Shown here in pieces: positions 1-10,800 of a stretch of DNA of 64,000 bases. Source of the DNA: Euglena gracilis (Eukaryota; Euglenida; Euglenophyceae; Euglenales); NCBI GenBank assembly GCA_039621445.1, contig CP154955.1, positions 49,584,086 to 49,648,085 of the forward strand, written 5' to 3'. Position numbers and translations under genes: made by a program. Numbering within the stretch: the first letter of the stretch is position 1; each line of letters starts with the position of its first letter. A model generated the notes under the pieces. That model saw only the letters and a list, made by a program, of their open reading frames with translations, was not told the DNA's origin and did not search any database.

Positions 1-5
1 TGTAG

Positions 6-178
6 GCACTACCATTCAATTTCGCGACGCATTTTCCGGGTATGCCGTACGGACCGCCCTGCGGGGCCGACAGATCACGCTGGGGCCCCTGGCCGAGGGG
101 GCCGGGGGCCTGGCCACTGTGGCGGGGCTGCAGGAGCAGTACCAGTGGGTGCTGGAGTACACCGGCCAGGGCTCGAAG
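6..178 (+). CDS. Unrecognised gene 1, exon a (partial)
   Basis: Open GC-rich frame encoding GTTIQFRDAFSGYAVRTALR, ITLGPLAEGAGGLATVAGL and QEQYQWVLEYTGQGSK. A tgtag acceptor lies at the window start. A possible GC donor AAG|gcagca precedes a C run. Family not recognised. Confidence 0.45.
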
Positions 179-326
179 GCAGCACCCCCCCCCTCCCCCA
201 CAGCCGTGAATCATCCCCAAACAATGTCTGATGTCACGGCCGACGGTAAAACATCAAATAAAACATCAACAAAGGGTGCTATGCCATTTTCTTCTGTTTC
301 TTTCTGCAGTGCTTCAGTGACCGCAG

Positions 327-486
327 CATGCGAGCTCCCAGCCTCGCTCTGTTGGCGCTGTCCTCACCCCCCGCCCCCCGGGGGTCTGCCGCGGCCCTGT
401 GGTCGCGGCCCTGCACCAGGCCTTGGAGGAGGCGGCCGGGCAGGTGGGCCAGGCGGAGGAGGAGTGGCTAGAGCTGCGAAACCGCC
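327..486 (+). CDS. Unrecognised gene 1, exon b (coiled coil)
   Basis: Frame encoding VVAALHQALEEAAGQVGQAE and EEWLELRNRLWQ, a heptad-like helical segment after a short Pro/Arg-rich start. Acceptor is accgcag. If the exon starts at the earlier ctgcag (309), an in-frame TGA lies at 318. The donor is unclear (no GT; GC before a C run). Confidence 0.45.
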
Positions 487-1093
487 TGTGGCAGCCAGGG
501 CGCTGCCCCCCCCCCCAATAGATCAGTTCAGGGCACCCACCGATTTGTGTTTGGCACGCAGCGGATTGTATCAAATGCACAGACTGCTGTTGCATTGATG
601 TCCCCCTGTCGTTTTCGCTAACCTTTCCTCTTGGCATCAGTCTCTTTCCTTTGTACCTGCTGATGTGCATGATTTTTTTTATGAATGCAACAATTTTTTC
701 CTCAAATGCTTGTGTTGGCTGGTTGTGTTGGCTGGGGGTGGAATTTTTTTTCTCTAAGCCATTTCCCACCAAGTACTCATTGATACTCATTGCCCTTGGG
801 CTTGCCAGCTTGCCAGCGAGCCTCATGATACTCGTTGCCTTTCCGAATGGCATGGTTTGATTGGGGTCCAACGAGGTTCCAAGTGATCGCAGAAGCTCGT
901 GCCTTGACTCCACAGCTGTGGCCACCTACGATTGCCCACGCTGGAGTGATACTTTTTTGAGCGTCCCGACCAAAATCAGCACCCCTCCTCGTCCATCACA
1001 TGACACATGCGATACGTGCGATACGTGTCTGTGTCACATGTGACGTGTGTGACAGGTGTTATCGAGGCCGACCCGACAGTGCCCTGTGGCCAG

Positions 1094-1260
1094 GGGTGGC
1101 AGTCCCAGTCGCTGTTGCGGCTGCAGCTGGAGCAGGTGACGAAGCGCCAGGCGCTCCTCCAGGGCTCCTGGCGGGACGCCGCCCCTCCTCCTGCCCCCAC
1201 CCCCGCATCGGCCGAGATGCCCCACGAGGCGTCCCCGGACGGCCGGGGCGGTGCCTCCAG
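1094..1260 (+). CDS. Unrecognised gene 1, exon c
   Basis: Encodes QSLLRLQLEQVTKRQALLQG then an Ala/Pro-rich stretch PPPAPTPASAEMPHEASPD. Third positions are almost all G/C. Acceptors at 1055, 1093 and 1102 are possible; donor is TCCAG|gtgtat, phase 2. Confidence 0.55.
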
Positions 1261-1458
1261 GTGTATGCGGTCGCAATTGTGGTGGACACCCAGGCTCTCG
1301 CTGCGACTGGACATGGTGCATGGTGCGCGGCCCCAAGTACTTGGTTTGCGGGTTTTGTGTACGGGCCTGGTTCGTTTCCAGCCCTTGGGTTTTACTGAAT
1401 ATTTTGCTGAACTCAACCCAGCTGAATTTGGTGCTTTTTGACAGGTCACCGGTACCAG

Positions 1459-1801
1459 CCACGTCCAGCTCGGCTGCCAACCCCACCTGGGTACCCCACA
1501 TGTATCAGCCAGCACCTTGTTCCAGCCGACCGGCTCGACCCCCCAGGTCCTTGAAAACCTGACGGCCGGGTTGGTGGAGCAACAGTGCGGCATCCTGTCC
1601 CGGCAAGAAACACAGCTTCCCCCCACCCGGTCTGACCAGACACCAGCCCCGTGCGCGGCGGGGCCTCCTGGGCGCAGTCCCTCCGGGCCATCGTGGGCCG
1701 CGCCTTCTCCCCGCCCGGGTCCCCCTCCCGCCACACCAGCCCGCGGACCCCGGGTTCTCCCAGGGGTGGCTTGCCCCGACGCTGCAGCAGCTGCCAGCCA
1801 A
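1459..1801 (+). CDS. Unrecognised gene 1, exon d
   Basis: Frame encoding HVQLGCQPHLGTPHVSASTL, TPQVLENLTAGLVEQQCGIL and a Pro/Ser/Ala-rich tail. Acceptor gtaccag at 1458 is in phase with exon c. Donor is CAA|gttgta. Low-complexity, probably disordered. Confidence 0.5.
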
Positions 1802-2383
1802 GTTGTAGACCCTCTCGCGGGGGGGGGGGGTGGAAAGAAAGTCTGGCCAGGCTGGCTGCAGCCGGGCTGGCCTGAAGGGTGTCAAAAAATGGTTGAGAAT
1901 GGCGTGTTCAAGATTTTGGGGGTTTTATGTCAAACGTGCTTGTTTTGCCTTTTTTCGGGTGTCCCCCCGGCAACCCCTCCCCCCCCCCCCCCCCCAGCGG
2001 GGTCCAGACAGCACCTTTATCTGGCCGGCTGGCTGGCTGGAATCCCCCCCCGCGAAGAAATTCCCTCTGGCTTCTAGCTGGGAATGGGAAGTGCCAGGCA
2101 GCCATGGTGCTCCATCATCATGCCCGCTCCTTTTTTGTGGAGATTCATCTGCCATTTCATATCATGCCATATTTGGGTTCACCTTTGGTGGAGGGGGCAA
2201 GTTAAGTAATTTGGCAGCTCCACATTGCTGGGAACTCCCCAATTATGACCTATTGGGGTCCCATGGGGTCACTGCGGAGGGTTTGGTGTCGGCTGTCGCC
2301 ATTACGGAGGCTCCTGCACTGCCAATATGGACGCTCTCTGTTCCGGCCATGGTCCGCCCCTGCCCCCGCCCACCGCCCCGCAG

Positions 2384-2470
2384 CCCCTCAGCCTGCCAGC
2401 CCTCGGCCTGGCACACTGCGAGGCCGAGGAGGAGGCTGGCCGGCTGGACATCGCGTTCGCAGCCTCCTCC
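2384..2470 (+). CDS. Unrecognised gene 1, exon e
   Basis: Encodes PLSLPALGLAHCEAEEEAGR and LDIAFAASS. Acceptor is gccccgcag; donor is TCC|gtatac; phase 0 on both sides, matching exons d and f. The frame stays open past the donor to a TGA at 2576, so a terminal-exon reading is also possible. Confidence 0.5.
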
Positions 2471-2773
2471 GTATACCACGCAGGCTGTGATGAGGGTCTT
2501 CTCGGCCCTGTCGAAGGCCGCGATGGGAGACTGCCCAGCGCCGTTGATAATCAGGAATTTGCCGTGGCCATCTCCTGAAAGGTTGTTTTTTTGATGAGAA
2601 AATGTGAGGCCTATGTGTGAGTGTTTCCCCCAAACACATTTCTCTGTGAGTGCTTCCCCCCAAACGCATCATTTTTTCCACTCCCAAAATTTGTGATAAA
2701 TGCTCACCGAATGCCCCCCCCCCCCCGGGTGTTTCTCACACGCAGGCCCTGTGCAGCCACCCCCCCCCCCCAG

Positions 2774-2981
2774 CGCGGGGCCCCTATCGCCGCCTGAACC
2801 CACACCATCGCCCACACCCTCCTGCGGGAGCTGGCCGACGGCGCAGGCCGGGTCCTCTCCGGGGGCCTCGCCCCGCCGTCCCCACCCGCCCGGCGCTGCG
2901 CATCCATCGGCAGCGTGGACGGCGCGGGGGCGTTCCCCGCCCGGAGGACCCGACCCCCCAAGCGTGGAGGCTGGCGGGACG
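2774..2981 (+). CDS. Unrecognised gene 1, exon f (in-frame TGA)
   Basis: From the cccag acceptor, the frame reads RGAPIAA, then TGA at 2795-2797, then THTIAHTLLRELADGAGRVL and SGGLAPPSPPARR. GC3 is strong both before and after the stop. Donor is GACG|gtacga. Either the acceptor is non-canonical and lies after the TGA, there is a base error, or the gene is decaying. Confidence 0.45.
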
Positions 2982-2999
2982 GTACGAGTGTCTCCCAAC

Positions 3000-4340
3000 G
3001 GCCGTCAAGCGGAAAGCACTTTTGCGCATGGGAGTTGTTTGAGTGGTAAAAGGGATGGCAGAAGAATTATTGGAAAGATGGGGTTTTAATTTGTTCTTTT
3101 TTGGGTTTGTTGTCCCAAGACAAAAGAGTCGAGAGAAAACCAATGAGGAAATACATTTTTTTTTCTGATAATACTTTTTTCAAAAAAGATATTGTAAATG
3201 GAGTGGAAAGGATTCCATAAAAACCCTTTAAAAAATTGGGGGGTTGGAACACCCCCCACCCCACTCGGAACCCATATGGCATATGCCAACCCATATTCAA
3301 TTTTCACGATTTTTCGCTGGCGCCGAGCGCCAGCGAGCCGAAAGAGCCAAATTTTGCTCAAAAATTTCAGAATTTTCTGCCATTTGACCACAAAATGGTC
3401 TCATTTTACCAATTTGGCCATCATTGAGGTTGATTTAGTTCATTTTTTGGGTCCAATTTTTTTCCTTTTCATTTTGAATGAAAAATTGCACGGTGAATTA
3501 TTTTTTGAGATTTTGAAGATTATCATCGAAAATGGGGTTTTTTCGCTTTTCAAGTGATTCACTGATGTTTTTGGACATGTTTGATGGAAAATTGTTTATT
3601 TTGGCGCCGGGAGATATTTTGCCTTTCGGTGCCCGACTTTTTGGACGGGTGGATCCCCTTGGCATGGCATTGCACGGGACCCTTCCTCCTCCTCCTGGAA
3701 AGTCCTTGGAAGCCGTGCCAACCCCCCCATTATGTTCCAGAGCGCCAACCAGGCTGTTTTTTAGTCGGGTGCTTAGCAGGCACTTCGGCGTCGGAAGGCT
3801 CAAGAAATGTCTATTTTCAAGATAAATGGCCTATTTTCTGAGGAGAGTTCCTGAGCACCGGCCGAAATCCGACCCCCCCCCCCAGGGGGGATATGCCTGC
3901 CTGGGCAGGCACTCAAGGGCACTCCGGACCCCCTCAGCCTGGCGCTAACTCGAGCACCAAAATGGGAATTGACCGCATGTGCCTGCTGCCCCCCCCCACA
4001 ATGCCCGGCCACCGAGGGGTCCTCCCAAAGTCCCAAAAAAGCACTCTTGCCTTGAATACACGCACCTGTGTGCACGGGGGCGTCTGCACACAGGGGTGGT
4101 CAAAGTGTCGTAGGGCACCACACGTTGACGTGAGGTGCGCACATGCGCCCCCCGTGGACCGAAGGGTTTGGTTAGAAAGTGATGGAATGGCCCCCCATTT
4201 AGCCCGTCGGTGACGGGCGAGGGCGGGAGACCCCTTCTGGTGGAGTCCTGGTCTGCATCGGGAAGAGGGTTCGTTGTCGCTGGGAGACAGAGGAGTAGCG
4301 GCCCCGTCGGCCGGCCCGGTCCGCGGTCCCCCGCCCGCAG
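3000..4340. other. Intronic/intergenic, no gene seen
   Basis: AT-rich stretch (3060-3610) with a short GGCGCC hairpin near 3319, then C-rich sequence with a CCTGCCTGGGCAGGCA inverted motif near 3895. No coding signal. Confidence 0.5.
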
Positions 4341-4537
4341 CGTGTTCCCCCGGGGCCACTCTGACCGGCGGCCCTCCGCCTTCACGGCACCCTCGCGCCA
4401 TGGCAGCCTCCTCCGCCCCTGCTCCGAGTCGATGGTGGTGTCTGAGCTGTCCTCCGGGGCTGGCGGCGAGGAGACGGAGGACGAGGATATGGAGTGCTTT
4501 GCAGCCAGAGCCCCCACTCGCCCCAGTGCCCCACGAG
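4341..4537 (+). CDS. Unrecognised gene 1, exon g (acidic, disordered)
   Basis: Encodes SDRRPSAFTAPSRHGSLLRP, CSESMVVSELSSGAGGEETE and DEDMECFAARAPTRPSAPR. Acceptor is ccgcccgcag; there is a possible GC donor CGAG|gcgaac. The Ser/Glu/Asp-rich stretch looks disordered. Confidence 0.45.
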
Positions 4538-4977
4538 GCGAACTACTTTTCCACCCCGACCACGGGACACCAGGACCAACCTACCTCCCCCCCCCCTCTG
4601 TCGTTGATACAGCATGTCGTTCACACACCCCCGTGTCAACGGCACTTTTCTGGAACATGAATTTTTGCTTTGTGTGGGCCACAGTTTCAAAGGAAATCCC
4701 GCCAACACACTTCAGAATTGTAATGGATCTTCTTCCCAGCCATGGCTTCGAATGTTTTCCCTGTGAATTTGGCAATTTGGTGCAATGTGAGAGGTCCAAT
4801 GGTACAATTGCGAGGCCAATTGTTGCTGGCGTTGTTTGCTTTTTTTTTTATGGGACCGTGCTGTTGACACAGCGTGTCGTTGACCCCCCCCCCATTTCAA
4901 CGGCACTTTCCGGAACATTGGCGTGTCAGCAAAAAGGGGGGGGAGGGGAGGTATGAGAGAGGGTATTAGCAACCTGG

Positions 4978-5190
4978 CACCTATGGTCCACCAGGACCAG
5001 GGCCGACAGGAACCCCATAGGTGGTGGTTCCGACCAAGGGCAACGATGCCTTTTGTCAGTCAAGTATGTCCCAAGTAGACCAAAGCGGCCTCAAAGTGGC
5101 CAAGAGTGGCCGAAAGCAGTCAAAAATGGCCAAAGGTGGCCAAAAAAGAGGGCAAAAGTGGTCAAAAGCGCTAAAAATGTCCAACCCCAT
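4978..5190. repeat. Decayed GGCCGA-type 10-bp minisatellite element
   Basis: CACCTATGG (4978-4986) and CCATAGGTG (5015-5023) bracket a short piece with ggccgaca. They are followed by ggtggttccgaccaagggc and then a degenerate 10-bp array of (g)tggccaaa-like units to about 5185. Same architecture as the copies at 27.5 and 58.2 kb. Confidence 0.6.
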
Positions 5191-5409
5191 GTTCTCCTTC
5201 CGTGTTCCAGGCTCTACGCCGGAGCATTTAAGCCCAAAACGTGTCAATCAATGCGCCGAATAATTGCCGGAAGTCGTTTGGGGGGCAACCGTTTTCCGCC
5301 GAGAGTTGCACATTTTGGCTGCGCCACTGTTCCAAGTGGTGGGGGGCGGGTCCCCCCCCCCCCAATCCTCCCTCCTCTCGGCCTGAAGCTCCCAATTTCA
5401 GCCCCCTGA

Positions 5410-5571
5410 CTGTGGTCGGGGCGCTGCCCCACGACCCCACCGGACTCCGAGTCCCACGCATCGTGCACCACCGTCTCCGACTCCACCGCCACCCACGCTG
5501 CAGAGGACGCCCCGTCCGCTGCGTGGCAGCCGCCCACCGACGCGGAGCCCCGCCCTGGGGTCGGCCCTGAG
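5410..5571 (+). CDS. Unrecognised gene 1, exon h
   Basis: High-GC3 frame encoding LWSGRCPTTPPDSESHASCT, TVSDSTATHAAEDAPSAAWQ and PPTDAEPRPGVGPE; donor is GAG|gttggg. The nearest AG acceptor (5401) puts an in-frame TGA at 5407-5409, just before this stretch. No other AG precedes the coding signal. Confidence 0.45.
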
Positions 5572-5616
5572 GTTGGGAGATGCTGTGTGCGCGCAGTGAT
5601 CTCCCTGTGTGTGCGT

Positions 5617-5722
5617 GTGCGGGTGCGGGTGCGGGTGCGGGTGCGGGTGCGGGTGCGGGTGCGGGTGCGGGTGCGGGTGCGGGTGCGGGTGCGGGTGCGG
5701 GTGCGGGTGCGGGTGCGGGTGC

Positions 5723-5764
<42 letters not shown>

Positions 5765-5845
5765 GTGTGCGTGTGTGTGTGTGTGTGTTGTGTGTTGTGT
5801 GTGTGCGCGCGCGTGTGTGTGTCTGTGTGTGTGTGCATGCATGTG
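5617..5845. repeat. (GTGCGG)n hexamer array followed by (GT)n
   Basis: About eighteen near-perfect GTGCGG units to 5725, then GT dinucleotides with interruptions. It lies just downstream of the donor of exon h. Confidence 0.95.
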
Positions 5846-6152
5846 CGACAAAAAACTTCAGAACCATTGCCCAAGTGGGTCTTTGGAAAATCAAGGATGA
5901 TTTTCCGGCCCTTAAAATATCCGTTTGTGTTAGCATTCCCAAGCCAGTATTTTTTTATTTTCGAGGTTTGACCCATTTAGAACCTTTTGGTGTTTCTTTT
6001 GGCATTCCTGCTCAGATCAGTTCAGTTGCAAGATAGGGGGACAATGGAGGGGTGACCGAGGTGGAAGGGGGGGGACAAATGTCGCGGTAACCCTGGAAAC
6101 AAATGCAATGAACATAATACGCTGGCTTGGTGCATATATGTGAACAACTGAA

Positions 6153-6290
6153 CACACAACACACACACACACACACACACACAGACACACACAACACAGC
6201 ACAGCACAGCACAACACAGCACAACACAGCACAGCACAACACAACACAGCACAGCGCAGCACAGCACAATGCAACACGACACAACGCAAT
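6153..6290. repeat. (CA)n and CAGCA/CAACA repeats
   Basis: A CA tract followed by ACAGC/ACAAC pentamer-like repeats that grade into unique sequence before exon i. Confidence 0.9.
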
Positions 6291-6358
6291 TCAGCTCGAC
6301 TCAACCCAAACTTAACTCAACACTGGTCACTGTCCCACCAGACTGCGGCCCACCCCAG

Positions 6359-6524
6359 CTCCACCCGGCCGCGGTGAAATCGCCCACCAACCGTGCAAAG
6401 GAGGAGCCATTGTGGTACCAGCTGTCCCTCGGCCTGTCGAAGGGCGTGTATGACCACGTGGGCGATGCTGCCTCAAACCTTCTAACCCCTCCAGGCGAAA
6501 TGCAGCTGTTCCAGCGCCAGCAAA
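6359..6524 (+). CDS. Unrecognised gene 1, exon i
   Basis: Encodes LHPAAVKSPTNRAKEEPLWY, QLSLGLSKGVYDHVGDAASN and PPGEMQLFQRQQ. Acceptor is accccag, phase 0 after exon h. Donor CAAA|gtagcc leaves one base that fits exon j. Confidence 0.55.
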
Positions 6525-6796
6525 GTAGCCTCTCTTGCTTTCATCGACAGCAAGCAAAGCCCTTCTTGATGAACATATGCAATGAAATTGAACAACAAAA
6601 ATGACAAAAATGAAAAATAGTCACGAAGAAGTCAACTGTGACTTAAATAATAAGATCAGAATCAACAATAATGTGAGAGAGTATTTTTAGCACCAACGAC
6701 AACGACGAAGAAGATGAGAGCAACGTTAACAGCAGCAGCAGAAGCAGCAACAGCAACGGCAACAAGAGCAGTTATCACACAGCGCCAGCAGCAGAA

Positions 6797-6856
6797 GCAT
6801 GATGATGATGATGATGATGATCATCATCGTCGTCGTCATCATCATCATCATCATCG

Positions 6857-6912
<56 letters not shown>

Positions 6913-6931
6913 GTCGTCGTCATCATCATCG

Positions 6932-7014
<83 letters not shown>

Positions 7015-7059
7015 GTCATCGTCATCATCATCATCACCACCACCACCACCACCACCACC

Positions 7060-7155
<96 letters not shown>

Positions 7156-7164
7156 GTCATCGTT

Positions 7165-7221
<57 letters not shown>

Positions 7222-7299
7222 GTCATCATCATCATCATCACCACCACCACCACCACCACCACCACACCACCACCATCATCATCATCACCATCATCATCG

Positions 7300-7343
<44 letters not shown>

Positions 7344-7362
7344 GTCATCATCATCATCATCG

Positions 7363-7460
<98 letters not shown>

Positions 7461-7503
7461 GTCATCGTCATCGTCGTCGTCATCATCATCATCATCATCA
7501 TCA
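6797..7503. repeat. 700-bp (ATC)n microsatellite
   Basis: Almost uninterrupted CAT/ATC repeats with CGT and CAC variant blocks (ACC runs near 7035-7072 and 7238-7270). Long His, Ile, Ser or Met open frames on both strands are a consequence of the triplet, not genes. Intronic, between exons i and j. Confidence 0.97.
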
Positions 7504-7650
7504 CAATAAGACTGCTACCAATAATCATGGTGGTGATGTTGTTGTTGATGGAGTTTTTTTTTTGCATAAATATTAAAGTGCAGTAATATCCCGGTTTCCC
7601 GAGGTTTCCCTCGCCCCCCCCCCCCCCGGGCGGTCGCCGCCGTGGGGCAG

Positions 7651-7814
7651 AGGTGCGGTGCAGCCTGGAGAGCCAGGAGATGGAGGCTCGCCTGGCGGTG
7701 TGGATCGACGCCATGGACGAGCTGCAGGAGGACTTGGCGACGCTGGCCCTTGCCGCCGTGACGGAGCTGGCGACGGTGCAGTCCGCGGCGGCCGGCCGAG
7801 ACACTGCTCTGGAG
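7651..7814 (+). CDS. Unrecognised gene 1, exon j (coiled coil)
   Basis: Encodes VRCSLESQEMEARLAVWIDA, MDELQEDLATLALAAVTELA and TVQSAAAGRDTALE, a clear amphipathic helical segment. Acceptor is tggggcag; donor is GAG|gtttgt. Phases match exons i and k. The intron that follows carries the thirteen-hairpin cluster. Confidence 0.7.
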
Positions 7815-10800
7815 GTTTGTGCACATGTGTATGTGTCTTAGGAGGCATAAACTGCCCAACAATTTTGGACGATTTGAAGCGGAAAGTGGAAGAGGAGGAG
7901 GAAGCGGAAAAACGCTTCGTCTGAACCCCCAAAATTTTTAGCTTTTCTTGGAAGAGGCCGTATTTGGGCCGTTTCTGCCGGTGTTTTGGCTTGGAGTAAC
8001 GAACCTCTATAGGAGGCTAAAATGAGCGAAAAGGGGTATAAATTTTTGAGTGCAAGCCGAAATCGGCGAAAAGTGCACAAAATTTTCAGATGAAGCGAAA
8101 AACCGCTTCGTCACTGCCCAGTTCTACTGCACTCCGAGGCGCCGAAACGCAAAATGACCCAAAATGGGGCCTCACGAGGACAGAGAGGAGAAGAGGAAGC
8201 GGTGATTACCAAAAACCGCTTCCTTAATTGACGCCAATCAGCGGAAATGAGGGGCAGGCGCAGGTTCCGAGGATGCATACAGCAGAAACCCCCTGAAATT
8301 TTCATAGTGGCCAGTAGGAAGCGGAATCACGCTTCCTCCTGACGATTTGAATTTTTCGAGGCCATGACTTCGAAGGCCTGAGTGGTCTGAAGGAGCACGA
8401 AAACAAGGGGGAGATGAAGTCGGAACCCGCAGCCCACATCTGGCACATACACAATTCAACCTAGGCCGTATGTGATGGAGTTTCGGGTGTTGGTGAGTGG
8501 ACAAAGGCTTAGCTTGTGCTGTGATGGAACCTTCATCTTCTCGAGTCGTAGAACATGCCCAACTGGTCCGGATAGGACCTTGCAAAATGATGTACAAATG
8601 CATGGGGAGGGGGGCAGGAGGTATAAAGCCGTTATATGGGAAACCTGGTTGTCAACGACATGCTTTGATTTGGCCCAATTGTATTGCGGGACATGGAAAG
8701 CCACCTTCATGCGTTAGTGTTCCCACAGCAGCCATCTTGTTTGGTCCCTGGAAGACCCCGCAGCTGTGCACTTTCACAGGGGATGCATTTTACCCTCCCA
8801 ACGAGTGCAGTCATTGTGCACGGTGTGGGGCATTGTGACAATTGATTAACGGCACCGGAACTGAATCGGGGGGGAGGGCCGTCTGGGACGGTTTTCAGCC
8901 AAATGTGATAGGTCTGAAGTACTTTGTGGGTTCAATAACGAGCTGGGATGCAGCATTGTGGATGACACGGCTTACCATGTGGTTTGGAGAGTGCCTCCTC
9001 TTTCCTGAGACAAACATGGGGAGTGGCCTTAGACGTCAAGGTTTGATTCAAGGAAGCGGAAAGCCGCTTCCGTGAACTGATGGAGGATTCAGGGTGTACG
9101 AGGAGGTGATTGCCTGCCGCACACAGGGACAGCAACAGCAACAGCCGGTTGGAGGACTTGCCCCAGGATTGAACGAGGAAGCGCAAATCCGCTTCATTTG
9201 TGTTTTACAGAATAACCTGAAACGTGCCTCCGTTGGTTTCTTTGGGGCTTCTTCATCCCTGGGAATCCTGCAGAGGTTGCAGAGCAGTTCCTGCAGCAGG
9301 AGACAAGGGCAGAAGTGGCTTGGTGCGCATTGTAGAGGGGTGTGGTGATGGTTGGTTTTGAGCAAGGTCGTTGAGAGGAGCAGCGCACATGAGATGACGC
9401 ACCTAGAAATGAGAATGAGAGGAGATCAGTGTACGCAGCTTGAAGGTGGTGTTGGGCTTTACCTGTGGCAGTCCATTCCAGAGGACATCTTTGGTGTTCG
9501 CAAGCAAATGACAGCCCAGAGGGGTCAAGGAGAAAGGAGACGTGGGATGGGGACCCAGAAGGTGAAGGAAGACGGTGGTTTCAAGTGAATGGAGGCAAGT
9601 GTCCTCCCATTTCCATTGTCAACTGTGTATCTGTTTCTTCGGTGGGTTGATTTCTGGTGCCAGGGAAAGAAAACAAGGCACAGTGAAGGCTGGAAGTGGA
9701 GTACCAGACATTTTGCTGAAAATCAAAAAATCTGGGCCATTTCCCCTTTAAACAGGCCCCCTTTCAACTTGAGATACAATGCAAAGCCCCCCAAAAATAT
9801 CCAGCTATGTGGAATTGTGTCTCAAACCCCCCCTCAAGTTCTTTCTTCCCCGGCCAAAGCGCAGGCAGGTGGGTCTTATCTGTGAGGTTTCGTCCATTTG
9901 TTCCTCCCAGGCCATGTTTATGGCCCACCCCCGGCAGTTACTGGTCAGGAGAGGGGCTCCGGAGGGCTGTCTTTGTCCTCAAGGCCTACCGACGGCTCTT
10001 GGCAGCACTTGACTTGGTGAACTGCACACTCACCATACTCCCAGAAGGCTCACGGAGACACACAGGCAGCCTAATCAGTCTCTGCACGTCCCGTTTCTGC
10101 TGTCTCTACCACCTGTGGGTAGGAGGGGGCCACATTCCAAAGAGAAAGCGCAAAACCGCTTCCCGCATAGGGAGGAAGCGGGATTACGCTTCCTCCCTGA
10201 CGAAGCTGGTTTCCGCTTCATTCCATCTTGTGTGTGAAGTGTTCATCGGATTCCACTGCTGGCATAATTCCAGGTGCATTCAACAATTTGATTCTGGCAC
10301 ATCACTCCCACCCCCCGCGCACACCAGGTATTTGGGGACACCTTCACATCCCAATGACAGAACCTATTCCAGGACGCTGTGTTTAAGCACTGAATGGACC
10401 TGGAAAACGGTTTCACAGGGTTTAAGGAGATTGGTTCCAATCTTTAGTGATCCTCAGCCCCCTCAATTGTGCCTGACCCATTGTCCAGCTCTATGCTGCC
10501 TCCCTTCTTGAAGAAGACAACTCCGTTGGCTTTCAGCCTGGTGGAAACACGTTGTGCTGCAGACAGAGTGTCAGCCTCATGCAAACTAATCCATACCCGG
10601 CAACTTTCGTCCTCAAAGGAGCCTCAAAACACGGTGTCCAGCAACCCACAGCAAAACAGCCCACTCAAAGTCACCACCAAAATCCCTGGACAGAGGCCTT
10701 TTTGCCTCCATTCCCCAATCAATTCTAAACACGCTGCTTGTAAGCCATGTAAACCCACCACCCATCCGCTCCCAGAACCATCCGAGATGGCACCACAACA

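Noticed and set aside
2388-2687. Reverse-strand ORF and a second forward frame (QAVMRVFSALSKAAM) overlapping gene 1 exon e
   Set aside because: The chosen frame agrees in phase with exons d and f; the others have no splice-compatible partners.
318-5409. TGA read as an amino acid (code change or selenocysteine)
   Set aside because: About twenty Trp positions in the IFT140 exons all use TGG and no IFT140 exon contains an in-frame TGA, so a reassigned TGA is unlikely. No SECIS-like element was identified.
5228-5976. Open frames rich in Arg-Thr, Pro-Ala or Cys-Val around the GTGCGG array
   Set aside because: Produced by hexamer and dinucleotide repeats in all frames.
6714-7509. Long poly-His, poly-Ile, poly-Ser and poly-Met open frames on both strands
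   Set aside because: They are translations of one ATC microsatellite; no codon bias or splice context.
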